Assembly (NCBI GenBank): GCA_014526335.1
Contig: JACTAT010000010.1
Location: 4,954,282 to 5,018,281 of the forward strand
Direction of reading: 5' to 3'
DNA: 64,000 bases
DNA from: Chrysaora quinquecirrha
Lineage: Eukaryota; Cnidaria; Scyphozoa; Semaeostomeae; Pelagiidae
Position 1 is the stretch's first letter. Each line of letters begins with the position of its first letter. The translations under genes and the position numbers were made by a program. The notes beneath the pieces are model-generated. The model saw only the letters and a program-made list of their open reading frames with translations. It was not told the origin of the DNA and made no database searches. Shown in pieces: positions 47,236 through 59,010 of this stretch.

Positions 47236-48429
47236 TATCCAAATTAAGTTAATGCAATAGAAAAACGGCTTACTCACCTATGCTCTTGCTTTTCTGCGAA
47301 TTCCACGTGCCTTGCAAACCAAACGGCCTAACCAGTCATATCTGAACCATAACACAGTAGTATCTTTCGCTTGGAATGAACGTCTCTTTGATACAGTACA
47401 TTACCATGAAATGCATTTGACACCAAATCTTTGAGCTAGGGTTCTTGAATATTCAAACTTGTTCAAACTAGGAGTCATGAAGATACCCTGTAGCTAGGCT
47501 CGGAGTGTAAAGCTAAAGAAATTTTACGAAAGTTTTAGGACCACTGTCCCATCTGGCGTCTGCCATGTAATATAAAACAAAGATACTCTCACTGGAGCTG
47601 AAGAACGCAAAAATGCTTTTCGAGGATACTAGGGAATTCTTTCGCAGTTATTTGGTATTCTGTAGTATTGTATTATGTACAGCTTTATACAGGGTTTTCT
47701 ACAATCCTTAGGGGACGATCCTCTTCAAACTACAATATTTTAAATCTTTTTTAGTTAGCATCATCTCCGGTGGGGGGGGGGGGGTACTTGACTTAGTCGC
47801 AGGTAGGGAAGTGCCGCCTAAGAAAAGAAATATCAGCCCATAGTCTCACTGACCAAGTACTCGATACTCGATAATCTGTGTATGTATGCACACGATGGGG
47901 GGTGCTTGACTTTCTTTTATACGAGGGTGCGCCTACCGTAAAAAAATCTAATTTACTCAAGAATTTTTTCTCAAAGTGAGACTCCGTCGTATAAGAAACC
48001 TGGGGAAATATACTGAAATAGTAACCCGGTAAACCCGGTCTCTTTCAAAAGAGCTGAGTGTCACCGAAATGAAACCCGCTCTAGAGGAAATGTAACCGTC
48101 TTTCAACCGGCCCTAGCGTAATTGCCTAACCGGCACAAGAAAACACAGGTGAAAACGATATCCCGAAAAACCGACACATCCCCGTTTGACAAATGAAATA
48201 GGCACATAAGCACCCTCTCACGCCCCTCCAAAGATTTTTTACAGCTTTTGATTTCATTTCATTAATTAATTAATCTCAAGGTAGTAGAGCATATACTGTA
48301 AGAAAGCAGTTAACTTAAGGTCAAGAAAGTCATTTGACCGTCCTTTGAGAATTAATGCTGATACAAAACAGTTTACCACATCCATGCCACATTTGGCATC
48401 ACGCCTTTTGTGCTTCGAAAATCTTGATA

Positions 48430-49016
48430 CAGTTGACATCCGCTATCTCGACTGCCCGCTAACTCGAACATTCGCAATCTCGAACGATTTTCCATTTCCC
48501 CTCGTTTTGGTATAAAGGTTTGTATAGAAAAATCATCCGCTATCTCGAACCCCGTTATCTCGAACATTCGCTATCTCGAACCATTTTCCATTTCCCATGG
48601 AGGAAAACCTGCTTTTTTTCTCGAACTTTGCCAAATTTTCTGCCGAACTGGATAAAGAGACAGGCTGATAATATGCATACGTTTGCCTAGCGGAGCGGGA
48701 ATGGCAGCAGCTAAGTGATATGCTGCCCATGTATACAATAGATGTAGCTGTTTTCTTTCGAGATGTGCTGCATCGCCATTATCTCAATTTCACCAATAGT
48801 AGGGATTAAAGCAGATGAGCTTTGACTCCTATGTAAAAAAACTGGCTTGTTTGATGAAATTTGGGATCAGTAACGCTGCATGTTAATAGGGGTTCCTTTT
48901 CTGACTTAAAAACTATAATTTTTTATATTTATATGGGGCATCCGTTATCTCGAACATTCGCTATCTCGAACCAATCCCGGTTTCCCTTGAGAGTTCGAGA
49001 TAGCGGATGTCAACTG
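48430..49016. mobile_element. Tigger/pogo-like non-autonomous element, copy 2
   Basis: Starts CAGTTGACATCCGCTATCTC and ends GAGATAGCGGATGTCAACTG, flanked by TA on both sides. 587 bp, about 90% identical by eye to the 32.9-kb copy along its whole length. Confidence 0.85.
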
Positions 49017-49132
49017 TATGTTTTAACTGAAGGTTTCCTCAAGTGGAAAGTTGTATGTTGTATGATCTGTAGTGCAGAAGGCGTAAACAACGTTTATTGC
49101 AGAAGGAAAGTTTGGCTCAGTTACAGGGTAAT

Positions 49133-52100
49133 AGGCAGGGAATTCTATGTGAAAAACTAAATTTCAGCCTAACCTCAAATTTTATTGAAGAAATATACCA
49201 AATCGACCCTGGAGATTTCAAATCCAAGATGGGACACTTTTGATTTTGACCGGAAGTACGCTAATTTGATGACGTCATAAAGTGCACAATTTTTGCTTTA
49301 AATCTGTGTTTACTTGCCTCAATTGCGTTTGATATGAATAGTATATGCATTTTCAGACTCAGCAGGCAAGGTGCTATCGATTCATGTATATTTTGTTTAT
49401 TTTCATCAACATCTCTATTTTTAGATATGACGTCATCGACATTGAAAATCACCAAAACTGTATTTTTTCTTATCATTAAGGTACTAGCATGTCTATCATC
49501 GCATGAAAACTCCTTTTTAGAGGCAGAAACATCTCTTATGGGTCATCTTAGAGTGTCCGTGTAGTTCAACGGCCTATCAGTTCACCATTTCTTCTACCTT
49601 TGCTTTTCTTTACGACACAAGGACCGTCCTTGAACCAATTCTGTATAGGACAAGTTTGAATGGCAGGAACGTTGGACGGATCGCACGACAAGTGGGTGGC
49701 GAGGAGCAAAGAAAGGGCAATCGCAATAGAGAACGAAGTTAAGCAGAAGAAGCCGATAAAAGTGGTGCTTTAGGATAGACACTGGAATAGTCTTTTGGGA
49801 ACGATCTATATATTGCATTGAAAAGCTTTAGAGATTGTTCCAATGAACATTTCTTTTGTTCTTTACGGCGTACTCTGGTTACTCCCTCTCCTCGACAAGT
49901 TTCGTTTTAAAAAAAAGGATGCCTTTTCCGTTATCCATTCATCTTCATTCGGCGCGTATAAGAAATCTTAACATAAAATCAAATTGATACATAATGAAAT
50001 GGCTATAAACCGTCAAATATGTATTTGAAACTATGGTTTATCTTCTGTTTGAATCAGACGGACTTCAAGATATACTGCTTGGAAGCAACTTCGTGTCTAT
50101 ATTTGTTTACCAAAGTATTCCATTCTTGTTTCGCTATCGCTGTTGTAAATTTTAGCAAACAAAATGCCATTGAAACAATTTTTCTCAGCTCTTTGCTCGC
50201 AGCTATGTTTAAAGCCAGCCATCGCATGGTGCTAAATGTGCGCTCACAGAACCTTGAGGAGATGATAACACGATGGTGCAAGTTTATGATCTTGTGGACT
50301 TCGGAACAATGTTTCCTTTCACAAGGCATTGAATTAAAGATAGTGGCTAGTTATTTTCTCCCCCTGTTTAACGCTGTAGAGACCAAGCATTGTTGGCAGG
50401 TCATCAAGTTGCTTTCTTAGCTTTTCCTTTATGCTGTCCGATGTTGCCTGATGTTGCCCCAGATGCTTCAGGAAGAAAATTCATCAGCATCTCTGCATCT
50501 ATGGCAAGCTCTGGATTCATTCTGTGTACTTTCCCAAAGCGAGTTTTCCTGTTTGATTAAGATAGAAAAAAACCTTACAGGAGAAAGATGCAGTTGAATA
50601 GAATACGATTTCCTTCAATTTAAGAGCCTGTCTATAACAAGATGGGGAATAAGAGTCAATGCAGCTTAGTCATCTTTGAGAAGACTGATGATCTGCGCGC
50701 AACATTGGAAATGTTGAAGAATAATCAATGCATCCCCGCTAGCAGCAAAGTAAGAATCCAAGGAATTCTCATGCCCCAGTTGTCTTCAGTCCTCCTCTAT
50801 TTGAATGTGACAGGAAAGCTTGTATGTTTGCAAGGAAAGTTCCCAAGGAACTCAAAAGAAATCGCATTATATCTGATGATCATGCTTCGTATTCTTTGCA
50901 GCAAATTCTCTAAAGGCTTAAGACATGAGGAATGGGAGAAGATTTCAGCGAATTTTCAATGTAAGCCGGAAATGGCCCTACGTCGTAGGAGTGGACCGAT
51001 AGGGACCGGGAAAGCAAAGTCAAAAAAGCGGATGGAGTATGTAGACAGTGTTCTGAACGAGAGGGGCTTTGCACTGCACCGATACAGTGGACGATGGGAT
51101 GATTGACAAGATGCACCCATCCTACTATGAAACAACTGACGTGATTGTCCAGGTTAGGAAAGGTTAGGTCAAGAAGATCTTGCTTTGGTAAAGAGAAAAT
51201 GAAGAATCCTGTTAAAATCGATTATTATAAGAGCGTTTCCGACAGATAGCCTAACACATGCTTCGATTCACAAAGCCCTGTGAAAGGAAACATTGTTCCG
51301 AAGTCCACAAGATCGTAAACTTGCACCATCGTGTTATCATCTCCTCAGCGTTATGTGAGCGCACATTTAGCAGCATGCGATGGCTGGCTTTAAACATAGC
51401 TGCGAGCAAAGAGCTGAGAAAATTGTTTCAATGGCATTTTGTTTGCTAAAATTTACAACAGCGATAGCGAAACAAGAATGGAATACTTTGGTAAACAAAA
51501 AAAAGACACGAAGTTGCTTCCAAGCAGTATATCTTGAAGTCCGTCTGATTCAAACAGAAGATAAACCATAGTTTCAAATACATATTTGATGGTTTATAGC
51601 CATTTCATTATGTATCAATTTGATTTTATGTTAAGATTTCTTATACGCGCCGAATGAAGATGAATGGATAACGGAAAAGGCATCCTTTTTTTTAAAACGA
51701 AACTTGTCGAGGAGAGGGAGTAACCAGAGTACGCCGTAAAGAACAAAAGAAATGTTCATTGGAACAATCTCTAAAGCTTTTCAATGCAATATATAGATCG
51801 TTCCCAAAAGACTATTCCAGTGTCTATCCTGAAGCACCACTTTTATCGGCTTCTTCTGCTTAACTTCGTTCTCTATTGCGATTGCCCTTTCTTTGCTCCT
51901 AGCCACCCACTTGTCGTGCCATCCGTCCAACGTTCCTGCCATTCAAACTTGTCCTATACAGAATTGGTTCAAGGACGGTCCTTGTGTCGTAAAGAAAAGC
52001 AAAGGTAGAAGAAATGGTGAACTGATAGGCCGTTGAACTACACGGACACTCTAAGATGACCCATAAGAGATGTTTCTGCCTCTAAAAAGGAGTTTTCATG

Positions 52101-52470
52101 CGATGATAGACATGCTAGTACCTTAATGATAAGAAAAAATACAGTTTTGGTGATTTTCAATGTCGATGACGTCATATCTAAAAATAGAGATGTTGATGAA
52201 AATAAACAAAATATACATGAATCGATAGCACCTTGCCTGCTGAGTCTGAAAATGCATATACTATTCATATCAAACGCAATTGAGGCAAGTAAACACAGAT
52301 TTAAAGCAAAAATTGTGCACTTTATGACGTCATCAAATTAGCGTACTTCCGGTCAAAATCAAAAGTGTCCCATCTTGGATTTGAAATCTCCAGGGTCGAT
52401 TTGGTATATTTCAGCAATAAAATTTGAGGTTAGGCTGAAATTTAGTTTTTTACATAGAATTCCCTGCCTA
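49133..52470. mobile_element. Giant inverted-repeat (fold-back) element, arms about 1.2 kb
   Basis: 49133-50327 and 51279-52470 are near-identical reverse complements. Ends read TAGGCAGGGAATTCTATGT on the left and its inverse on the right, with TAA outside each edge, a possible 3-bp target duplication. Each arm holds a reading frame with FCERTFSTMRWL (50054-50329 minus; the 51258-51449 frame plus), which resembles the C-terminal dimerisation motif of hAT transposases. About 950 bp of unique sequence lies between the arms. It sits immediately upstream of the first FAD oxidoreductase gene. Superfamily is uncertain: the CAGGG-like end and CER motif suggest hAT, but a 3-bp duplication does not. 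Confidence 0.8.
50642..51106 (+). CDS. Unrecognised 154-aa reading frame in the fold-back spacer
   Basis: The longest open frame in the unique centre of the giant inverted repeat (ATG at 50642, TGA at 51106). It is basic near the C-terminus (RRRSGPIGTGKAKSKKR) with no domain I recognise. It may be a remnant of the element's own protein or a captured host fragment. No splice sites were assigned. Confidence 0.3.
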   Translation: MGNKSQCSLVIFEKTDDLRATLEMLKNNQCIPASSKVRIQGILMPQLSSVLLYLNVTGKLVCLQGKFPRNSKEIALYLMIMLRILCSKFSKGLRHEEWEKISANFQCKPEMALRRRSGPIGTGKAKSKKRMEYVDSVLNERGFALHRYSGRWDD

Positions 52471-52508
52471 TAATAAGTGTAATTTTCTTTGCAGAGAGAG
52501 TCTTCAAC

Positions 52509-55500
52509 ATGCGTCTGACATTCGTTCTATTTCTCTTCGCTTTGGTCATGCTTGAAGATGCATGGGCCAAAAGGCGTGGAAATCAAGGGCAAAACAGGTT
52601 TGTTGTGCTCGATTTTTTCACAAAAAAATTTAACAAGAAACGAAAGACTTATACATACGACAGGACCGCATGCCTCCGCTTCCGCAAAAAGATTTCGTTT
52701 GAATTTCGTCTAAAGAGTTTCTTAAAGGCCCTTGTCAAACATGTGAAATCAAGTGTCAAGGAAAATATGTGTCGTTTGGAACGTCGCAAACATTGTTCGT
52801 CTAAAGATTGTTGCTTTCGTCAGGCACAAAATGTTCTTGAACTTTTTAAAAAACATCGCGCAATAAATCCTGCTTGTTTTTGCTTGTCAAGCAATGTTTG
52901 TGACGAGGCCAAACGTTCAAACATTGTTTGTTAAATGCACTTCAAATGTTTCACGAACAATGTTTGATCGTTTGGGCAGGGTCTAAGAAATTTTAAGTTT
53001 GATGTGAAGAGCCGCAGAGTGAAATATACAAAATAGACAGAAAACATGTTCTTTTCTCACATTTTCATTGTACAACAGTGTTTTCACGCGAAAAAGATTT
53101 CTCATTACATTCTTCGCACGTTATTTGCTTTCCCATGGATTTTTCGCGCGTTTTTTCATTTTACGATGTCGTAACGACAGTGTACGTCACATTAGGGAAT
53201 CGAATAGATCCGGGGGATGGTCTCGACAGTCTCGACAGTCACACCATTCCCAAGTGCACGCGGTCCAGAAGCTTATGTGAGCGCGGACTCAACTCTGGTG
53301 GTAACGTCCAGAAGAATTGAGTTGGATAAAAATTTCAAACTTTTACATTTTCACTCAACTTCTAGAGATAAACAGCTGTTTAGTCTGCGTGCAGGATAAG
53401 ATTTGTTTGATGCGCATATTTATTACGAAGCAGCCGCTGCTCACCGAAACAGCAATAAGTATGACACTCTCAAACGCGAATGCGTAACGTTCCAAACTTC
53501 AAACCTCAAAGTATCATTTTTGGGTAAAATCAGTAGAAAAATACAAATAAAAGATATGTCATGTAATACGACAACAACAAAATAAACCCTATCTTGACCG
53601 GGCCTTTTCGAGCATTAAAAAAAACTGGAGAGGGTTATTTTAGTGAGACTTACTACACGAGTCGTAGTTATCGCTATTGAATTGAATTGCTGGACGCTCA
53701 AACTAGCTGAACTGAAGCGAATAACAACAACATCAATTCAATTCAATGTGAGCGAAAGTTAGGGACTTGGGAAGCAAGTCTATATTTTAGCCACCACTCG
53801 CATTTTAGAACGTAGAACAGCCAGAGCTAATAGTTCTCAGCCAAACGGCTTGATTAACATATGACGTTTAGGTGATTTAGGGATTGAAGTGAAAACGCGC
53901 CCTTTTTTAACAATCGTGTCTCTTATTATGTCATGGTGTTTCTCTAGGAACAACAGAAGCCCTAGATACATAAAAGGACCACGCGGAGTACGAGACAGAA
54001 TCGCGATTGTCGGCGGAGGAGCTGCCGGCGTACATATGGCCTACATGCTGAAAAAGAAGGGATTCAGAGATGTGATCATTCTAGAGAAGCGAAACAGAGC
54101 CGGTGGCAAATCATACACCATTGACTACAGAGGCGCTCCACATGAAGCTGGCACATGTTATCTTGCACCGGATTACGAAGAAAACATCATAGAACTGATG
54201 AAAAAGTTCACAAATGACGAACTGGTCCATTTACCATCAGCCTCGATCTGGCTCGACCGATTCAACGCTCCGCTGACATACCAACAGTATGTCGGTGCTC
54301 AGAGTCTGCGCAACTTCAATACGACGGATCCTGTATTGGCCTTCAAAATGCTGGTCGGAGCAATTCAGAAATATATAGCGCTACATCAAAGATTGTTTGG
54401 AAACTACACCGGCGAGCTGATGCCTAGACCAACCGCAGCAGTTCTGCACGAAATCCGCGGGACATTCATGGAATTTCTGCAACGAAATGGCCTGACGTCA
54501 TTGCATCCGTTGTTTCTAGCCTCGCATACAATGCAAGGATATGGGCATGTAGACGAGGTTGCGGCGTTATATGGGCTCATGTGGAACACACCAAAGCTTA
54601 TGAATGGCTTGCTAAGGCGAATGCAAAACCAAATGGATACAGGTAGCTAGAAATACTGTATTTTATTGAGTCACCAGTGGCAAAGAATAGGTGACGATGT
54701 TTTGTAGTGGTGTAGCGATGGCCTCAGACAGTTCTCATGATGCTTCCGAATGGGTATAACCATATACGAACGTTACTTATGGACAACCCGGGTGCCTAGG
54801 TAGTAGCCACAAAACATTTAAACGAGTTTGTTTTCCCATTTGGACTCTTCAGGAGAAACATGATGCTGAAGGTTTGAGGGACTCTTTAAGATATCTGCAA
54901 TTTTTCACGCAAAGTCTATCACAAAGCTAGATGCTCCACACTTCATAAAAATTTCAAGCAATGTCCTACTAATATCTGCAATTCTAAGGCTTGATTCACA
55001 AAACATTCGAGTTTTAGTAGCTATGTCTTGGCGAAGGTAAAACTGACGCCAAAACATCCATTGCTCTTGGCACTGTGTGAAATTGGAGTGAAAGTTAGAC
55101 CGTTTGGGTCTTCTCTGTTAATTAAAAACAAATCTACAAATTGAAATAAAAAACAGTGGAAGATGAATAATTTTACTGCTTTTTAGGTCTGTACATGTTG
55201 AAACATGGTTTCCAGCGGCTATGGGAGGCAATGATAACGAAAGAAAACCTTCACATCGAGTATAACGTCGACATCCAACATGTTTATAGAGGAAGGCGAG
55301 GCTCTTGGCTTTGTACAAGATGGCATCGTGAATGCGAATTCTACAAATTCGTAATCTGGAGCCCTGAGTTAGGCCAGAGTCTGCGAAAATTTCACGACGC
55401 GCACGAGGAAGAGTTAGACGCGTTCAGCCGCATGCAGCCAGCGTTCTTCTCCACGACGCTCATCGATACGTTGGATGTGAAACGCGGCCTGACGTCCATT

Positions 55501-56427
55501 GACTACATGTTCGGTAATGTTTTGGCTAAACGTGAGCACAGCGTCTGGGCGCAGAGAGAATCGTACGCGGCAATCAGAGGATACAGTGGACTGGCCTATC
55601 AGAATGGATCTTATCCATCTGGTAAGTGGTGCAGTTTTAATCTTCAATTAGATTTCCTAGACCCGGAGGTGCCACGTGGCGAGGCGGGTTTGTCACAATG
55701 AAACAGTACTGAAATTATACCAATTTATTTATAAGGTATACCCTACTGTTTCACCGTACTTCAGGCATAAACAAAAATTTTGATCATGACTAAATGGCAG
55801 CATTTCCGAAATATCCGTAAATGAATATGGTTGATCTACAATGTCTAAAACTTTACCGCATATCTCTGTGCTACTTGCCGATATTTCGGGTAGTTAATTG
55901 GTAGTTGGTGCGGAGGGATTCGGATGCGGGGGCACGGGGGATCGTCGTTGGAATATGTCTTTGGCGGCATGGGTTGGGGGGGCTCGGTGAGCTTGGAGTC
56001 ATGTATTAAGTCTAGAAAATTGATGATTTGTGAAATTGGTCTGTCCAACCGGTCTCAGGAACAAGGACTCATGTAGATGTACTTAGCCTATTTTATTTTA
56101 GGTGATGACGGCAGACGTTTGCGAACTACAGTCGGATACCAGTATGGCAAAACCCAACCTACAGTTGGACAGCTGCGTACAATCATGAAAGCGAGACTGG
56201 AACAGATGGGAGCGACATATGTCAACATCAAAAGGGTGTTTCCATGGCGATATTTCCCAAGATTCAACCCTGTAGATATCAAACAGGGAATACTATGGGA
56301 TATTGTTGACATGCAGGGAAAACATGGAATGTGGTACATTGGATCTTCCGTCATTTTTGAATCAGTGAAAAGTGTTGTGGAATACAACAAGCTGTTGATC
56401 AGCAAGATGCGGCCACCATGTCAATAA
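52509..56427 (+). CDS. Secreted FAD-dependent amine-oxidase-like oxidoreductase, copy A
   Basis: Exons 52509-52597, 53948-54642, 55187-55621, 56102-56427; phases agree and give 514 aa. The N-terminus (MRLTFVLFLFALVML...) is a good signal peptide, so the product is likely secreted or lumenal. A Rossmann FAD-binding motif follows (IAIVGGGAAGVHMAY, then LEKRNRAGGKSYT) near residues 48-80, as in flavin amine oxidases. Other conserved stretches are HTMQGYGHVDEVAALYGL and VFPWRYFPRFNP. NTT and NYT sites could be glycosylated. I place it near polyenoic-fatty-acid-isomerase / beta-cyclopiazonate-dehydrogenase-like flavoenzymes; substrate unknown. TTTCTTTGCAG shortly before the ATG looks like a 5'-UTR intron acceptor. 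AATAAA overlaps the stop region (56424). A paralogue lies 2.6 kb downstream. Confidence 0.88.
52721..52986. mobile_element. MITE of the GGCC..CAAAC family in intron 1 of copy A
   Basis: Left end CTTAAAGGCCCTTGTCAAAC, right end TTTGATCGTTTGGGCAGGGT CTAAG. Same terminal words (CAAACATTG, GATCGTTTGG) as the 25.1-kb element; about 266 bp. Confidence 0.65.
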
Positions 56428-56931
56428 ATAAACACAATCTATAACAAAGCAACTAAATTAACAAATAATAATAAATAACATTAGCTATAATTATATCTTA
56501 ATAATTTATCGTATTCTTAATTTTTTTGCTTATTCGCTGCTGAGTGTTGGGGGTCTTAGGTGCTTAATTGCCCCCCGCTAATTAATTTTTTGAAAAATTT
56601 CCAACCCCGCGCTCTTATTAGGACACCCTCCATGCTTATTAAGTTTGCATTAATATTGATGTTGATAATTTCTACAAAATTGACGTTTTTGGTGTGAAAT
56701 TTTGCTTGTACACTCAATTTATTTGGTTAGAACTATTGATTTCTTTAGCCTAAAGGGCCCCTCGCTTTGCATTTCAGCAGTTTCCAGACAAAATTTGTCA
56801 AACGAAATTGGACCCCCCGTTTATTCCAACCCCCCCGCTAATTAGATTCGGACTGTAGTTCTACCCCCGCCTATTCCGACCCCCCCAGCAATTAGACACC
56901 TAGGAGTATTCAGATAAGCAATACACATTTT

Positions 56932-57234
56932 TTTATAAGGAGCACCTTTGTAAGGAACTCGAGGCTGCATATTTACAAGGAACTTTAAGGAACTATCAAG
57001 GCTAGGATTAAAAACTTAGAACAACTTTTTTCAAGAACAAGATGGTTTATACAACTAAATAACCAAATAAAATATCCCCATATGACTCGATTTATATTCA
57101 AAGTCAGAGTCTAAATGAATTTTCTGTTAAAATTAGTTCAGGCATATTACACGACAAGGAACAGTAAGGAACTTTCAACTTCATTTTGTTCAGAAAGCCT
57201 CAACTCAGGCCAAATGTTCCTTATAAAAAGTGTA
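56932..57234. mobile_element. ATAAG-family element E10 (word AAGGAAC)
   Basis: Left end TACACATTTTTTTATAAGGA GCACC, right end GTTCCTTATAAAAAGTGTA. AAGGAAC recurs (TAAGGAACTCGAGGC, CAAGGAACTTTAAGGAACT, AAGGAACAGTAAGGAACTTT). 303 bp. Confidence 0.75.
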
Positions 57235-58480
57235 AGAAGAAACAGCTATTAGGAGAAACAGCTAAGACCTCCAACAACAATGGATGGTGTCCGCTTGAAG
57301 TCCTTTCCTCCCTCCCTCTTTCTTTTTACAATTCAATTCAATTTTGATCGATCTCAATTTCGAGTGTCCGCTAAGGCTGCTTAGGCCCTTTTCCTTTATT
57401 CATTGTTCTGTTGCACATTACACATGGCATTACACATTATTCTAGTCTCAGCTCAAAATAATATTATTTGTGGTTTATGATATTCAAGACGTTATTCTGA
57501 TAATGTTCTTATTTCTGTTTTATGCCAGTACGAAAACTTGGATTTTTTTAATAACAGAAGTTTGTCTGGAATCAAACTTAGCCCCTAGACTTATTACACG
57601 AGTCCCACTGAGTATCTGCAAACAGCGACCAGGTTGTTGTGGTTGTTTAAAGGTGACTGCTGCTTTTTGCGAGAGTACGAATGTAATAAGTCTACATGAC
57701 ACCATCGAATCTTCAAATTTGTTCATTTATGAAAGGAACCAGAAACAGAAAGCAGCTCTGATATGAAAGGAAAACATTGCGGATTTAGATACTCAGAAAC
57801 TCAAAGAGGATAAACATTGAAGAGGAGTGTGGCTTGAATGTCCTTCGTTACTTTGTGATTTTTTGTAGAATTTTCTTGAAGCTTGAAGTAAAAGAAGAAA
57901 GTCTTGCAAAGACAGAAGAGTTTGGAAGGTATAGCTAAGAAACAAATTGGTTTTTGTATTTTCAGTGATTCACGTATTCTTAAGCAACAGGAATTTGAAG
58001 TAATAGGGGACCCAGGGCTTCTGGAACAAATTACGTGTTGGCAGCAAAGAGCAAAATAGCAGAAAGAAGCTCCCGATTTCAACGCAGCAAGATTCAACTG
58101 AAAGTACGAATTAAAGCGAACGGCGACATTCTTCATAAACAGTTTGCCCTCTTTTGTTCATTTTTGATAATTACTTTTTCCTTCATTCCACTGCCATATA
58201 TTTCCCCTGTTTTCAGCTTCGTGCTATCCTTTTCCTTTTTTCTCGTCACCCGTGACCTTGCAGGGCCGTCCAAAGGCAGAGCGGGCCCCGCAGTAAGGCC
58301 CAGTAATGTAATCGTACCGGGCCTTTAGGAGGTTTTATAGGGGGAAGAATTTAGAGAATTCCAATTTTCGCGGGCCCCATCACAATCCGGGCCTCGGACC
58401 TCGGATCCCAATGAACCCCCCCCCTCTCGACGGTACTAGCATTATCTCCGTCGCGGCAGGTACATCGGTCGAATAGACGC
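57235..58480. other. Intergenic between the two FAD oxidoreductases, no gene
   Basis: Contains a short GACTTATTACACGAGTC-type MITE at 57586-57694 and one CAGGGCCGTCC hAT-like end near 58262. Short open frames (57470-57766, 58035-58328 plus) have no recognisable features. Confidence 0.5.
57586..57694. mobile_element. Short MITE, GACTTATTACACGAGTC-type ends
   Basis: Left AGACTTATTACACGAGTCCC, right ACGAATGTAATAAGTCTAC; about 109 bp. Confidence 0.55.
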
Positions 58481-58684
58481 TTCCGCAAAAGATGGCCGCC
58501 GTTTTTGCCTGCTGTTTTCATTAAGGATTTTCGAAAGGAGTTCTGGGAATAATTTCCTTAGTTACGTATTTCACATAGCTGCAGACGTTGAATTCGTAGC
58601 TAAGGAAATTATTCCCAGAATTCCCTTCGTAAAACCTTATGAAAAACAAGGGGTTGACAGAAACGGCGGCCATCTTTTGCGGAA
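58481..58684. mobile_element. MITE, TTCCGCAAAAGATGGCCGCC ends
   Basis: A 24-bp perfect terminal inverted repeat (TTCCGCAAAAGATGGCCGCC GTTT) at both ends of a 204-bp element, plus an inner inverted pair GGAATAATTTCCTTAG / CTAAGGAAATTATTCC. Most of it can fold into one hairpin. Confidence 0.85.
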
Positions 58685-59010
58685 ACCTCTATGGTATTTC
58701 GAACCTCCATGGTGGTTGGTATTTACTAGCTCAGTTACAGACCGTGTCCAGACAAGTTCAAGGGCAAAGCATCAAACGCCTACTACCTAAAAAGCTTTTC
58801 CTGGTGTGTAAATAATATGAGAAGAAAGAATTGCAGCAATCTGCAGCACCATTTGTTTTTTATTTGCGGAGCTGCACATTGCTGTGTCAACAAAGTAAAG
58901 TATATACTAGAAGCAAAGTCATTTTGGACTAGACAGTCTGTCAGGCCTATTTCTACTGTTAACTTTCAATGTTTTTATCTTCTTTAATTAAATGTGAAGC
59001 TTTTTCCAGG

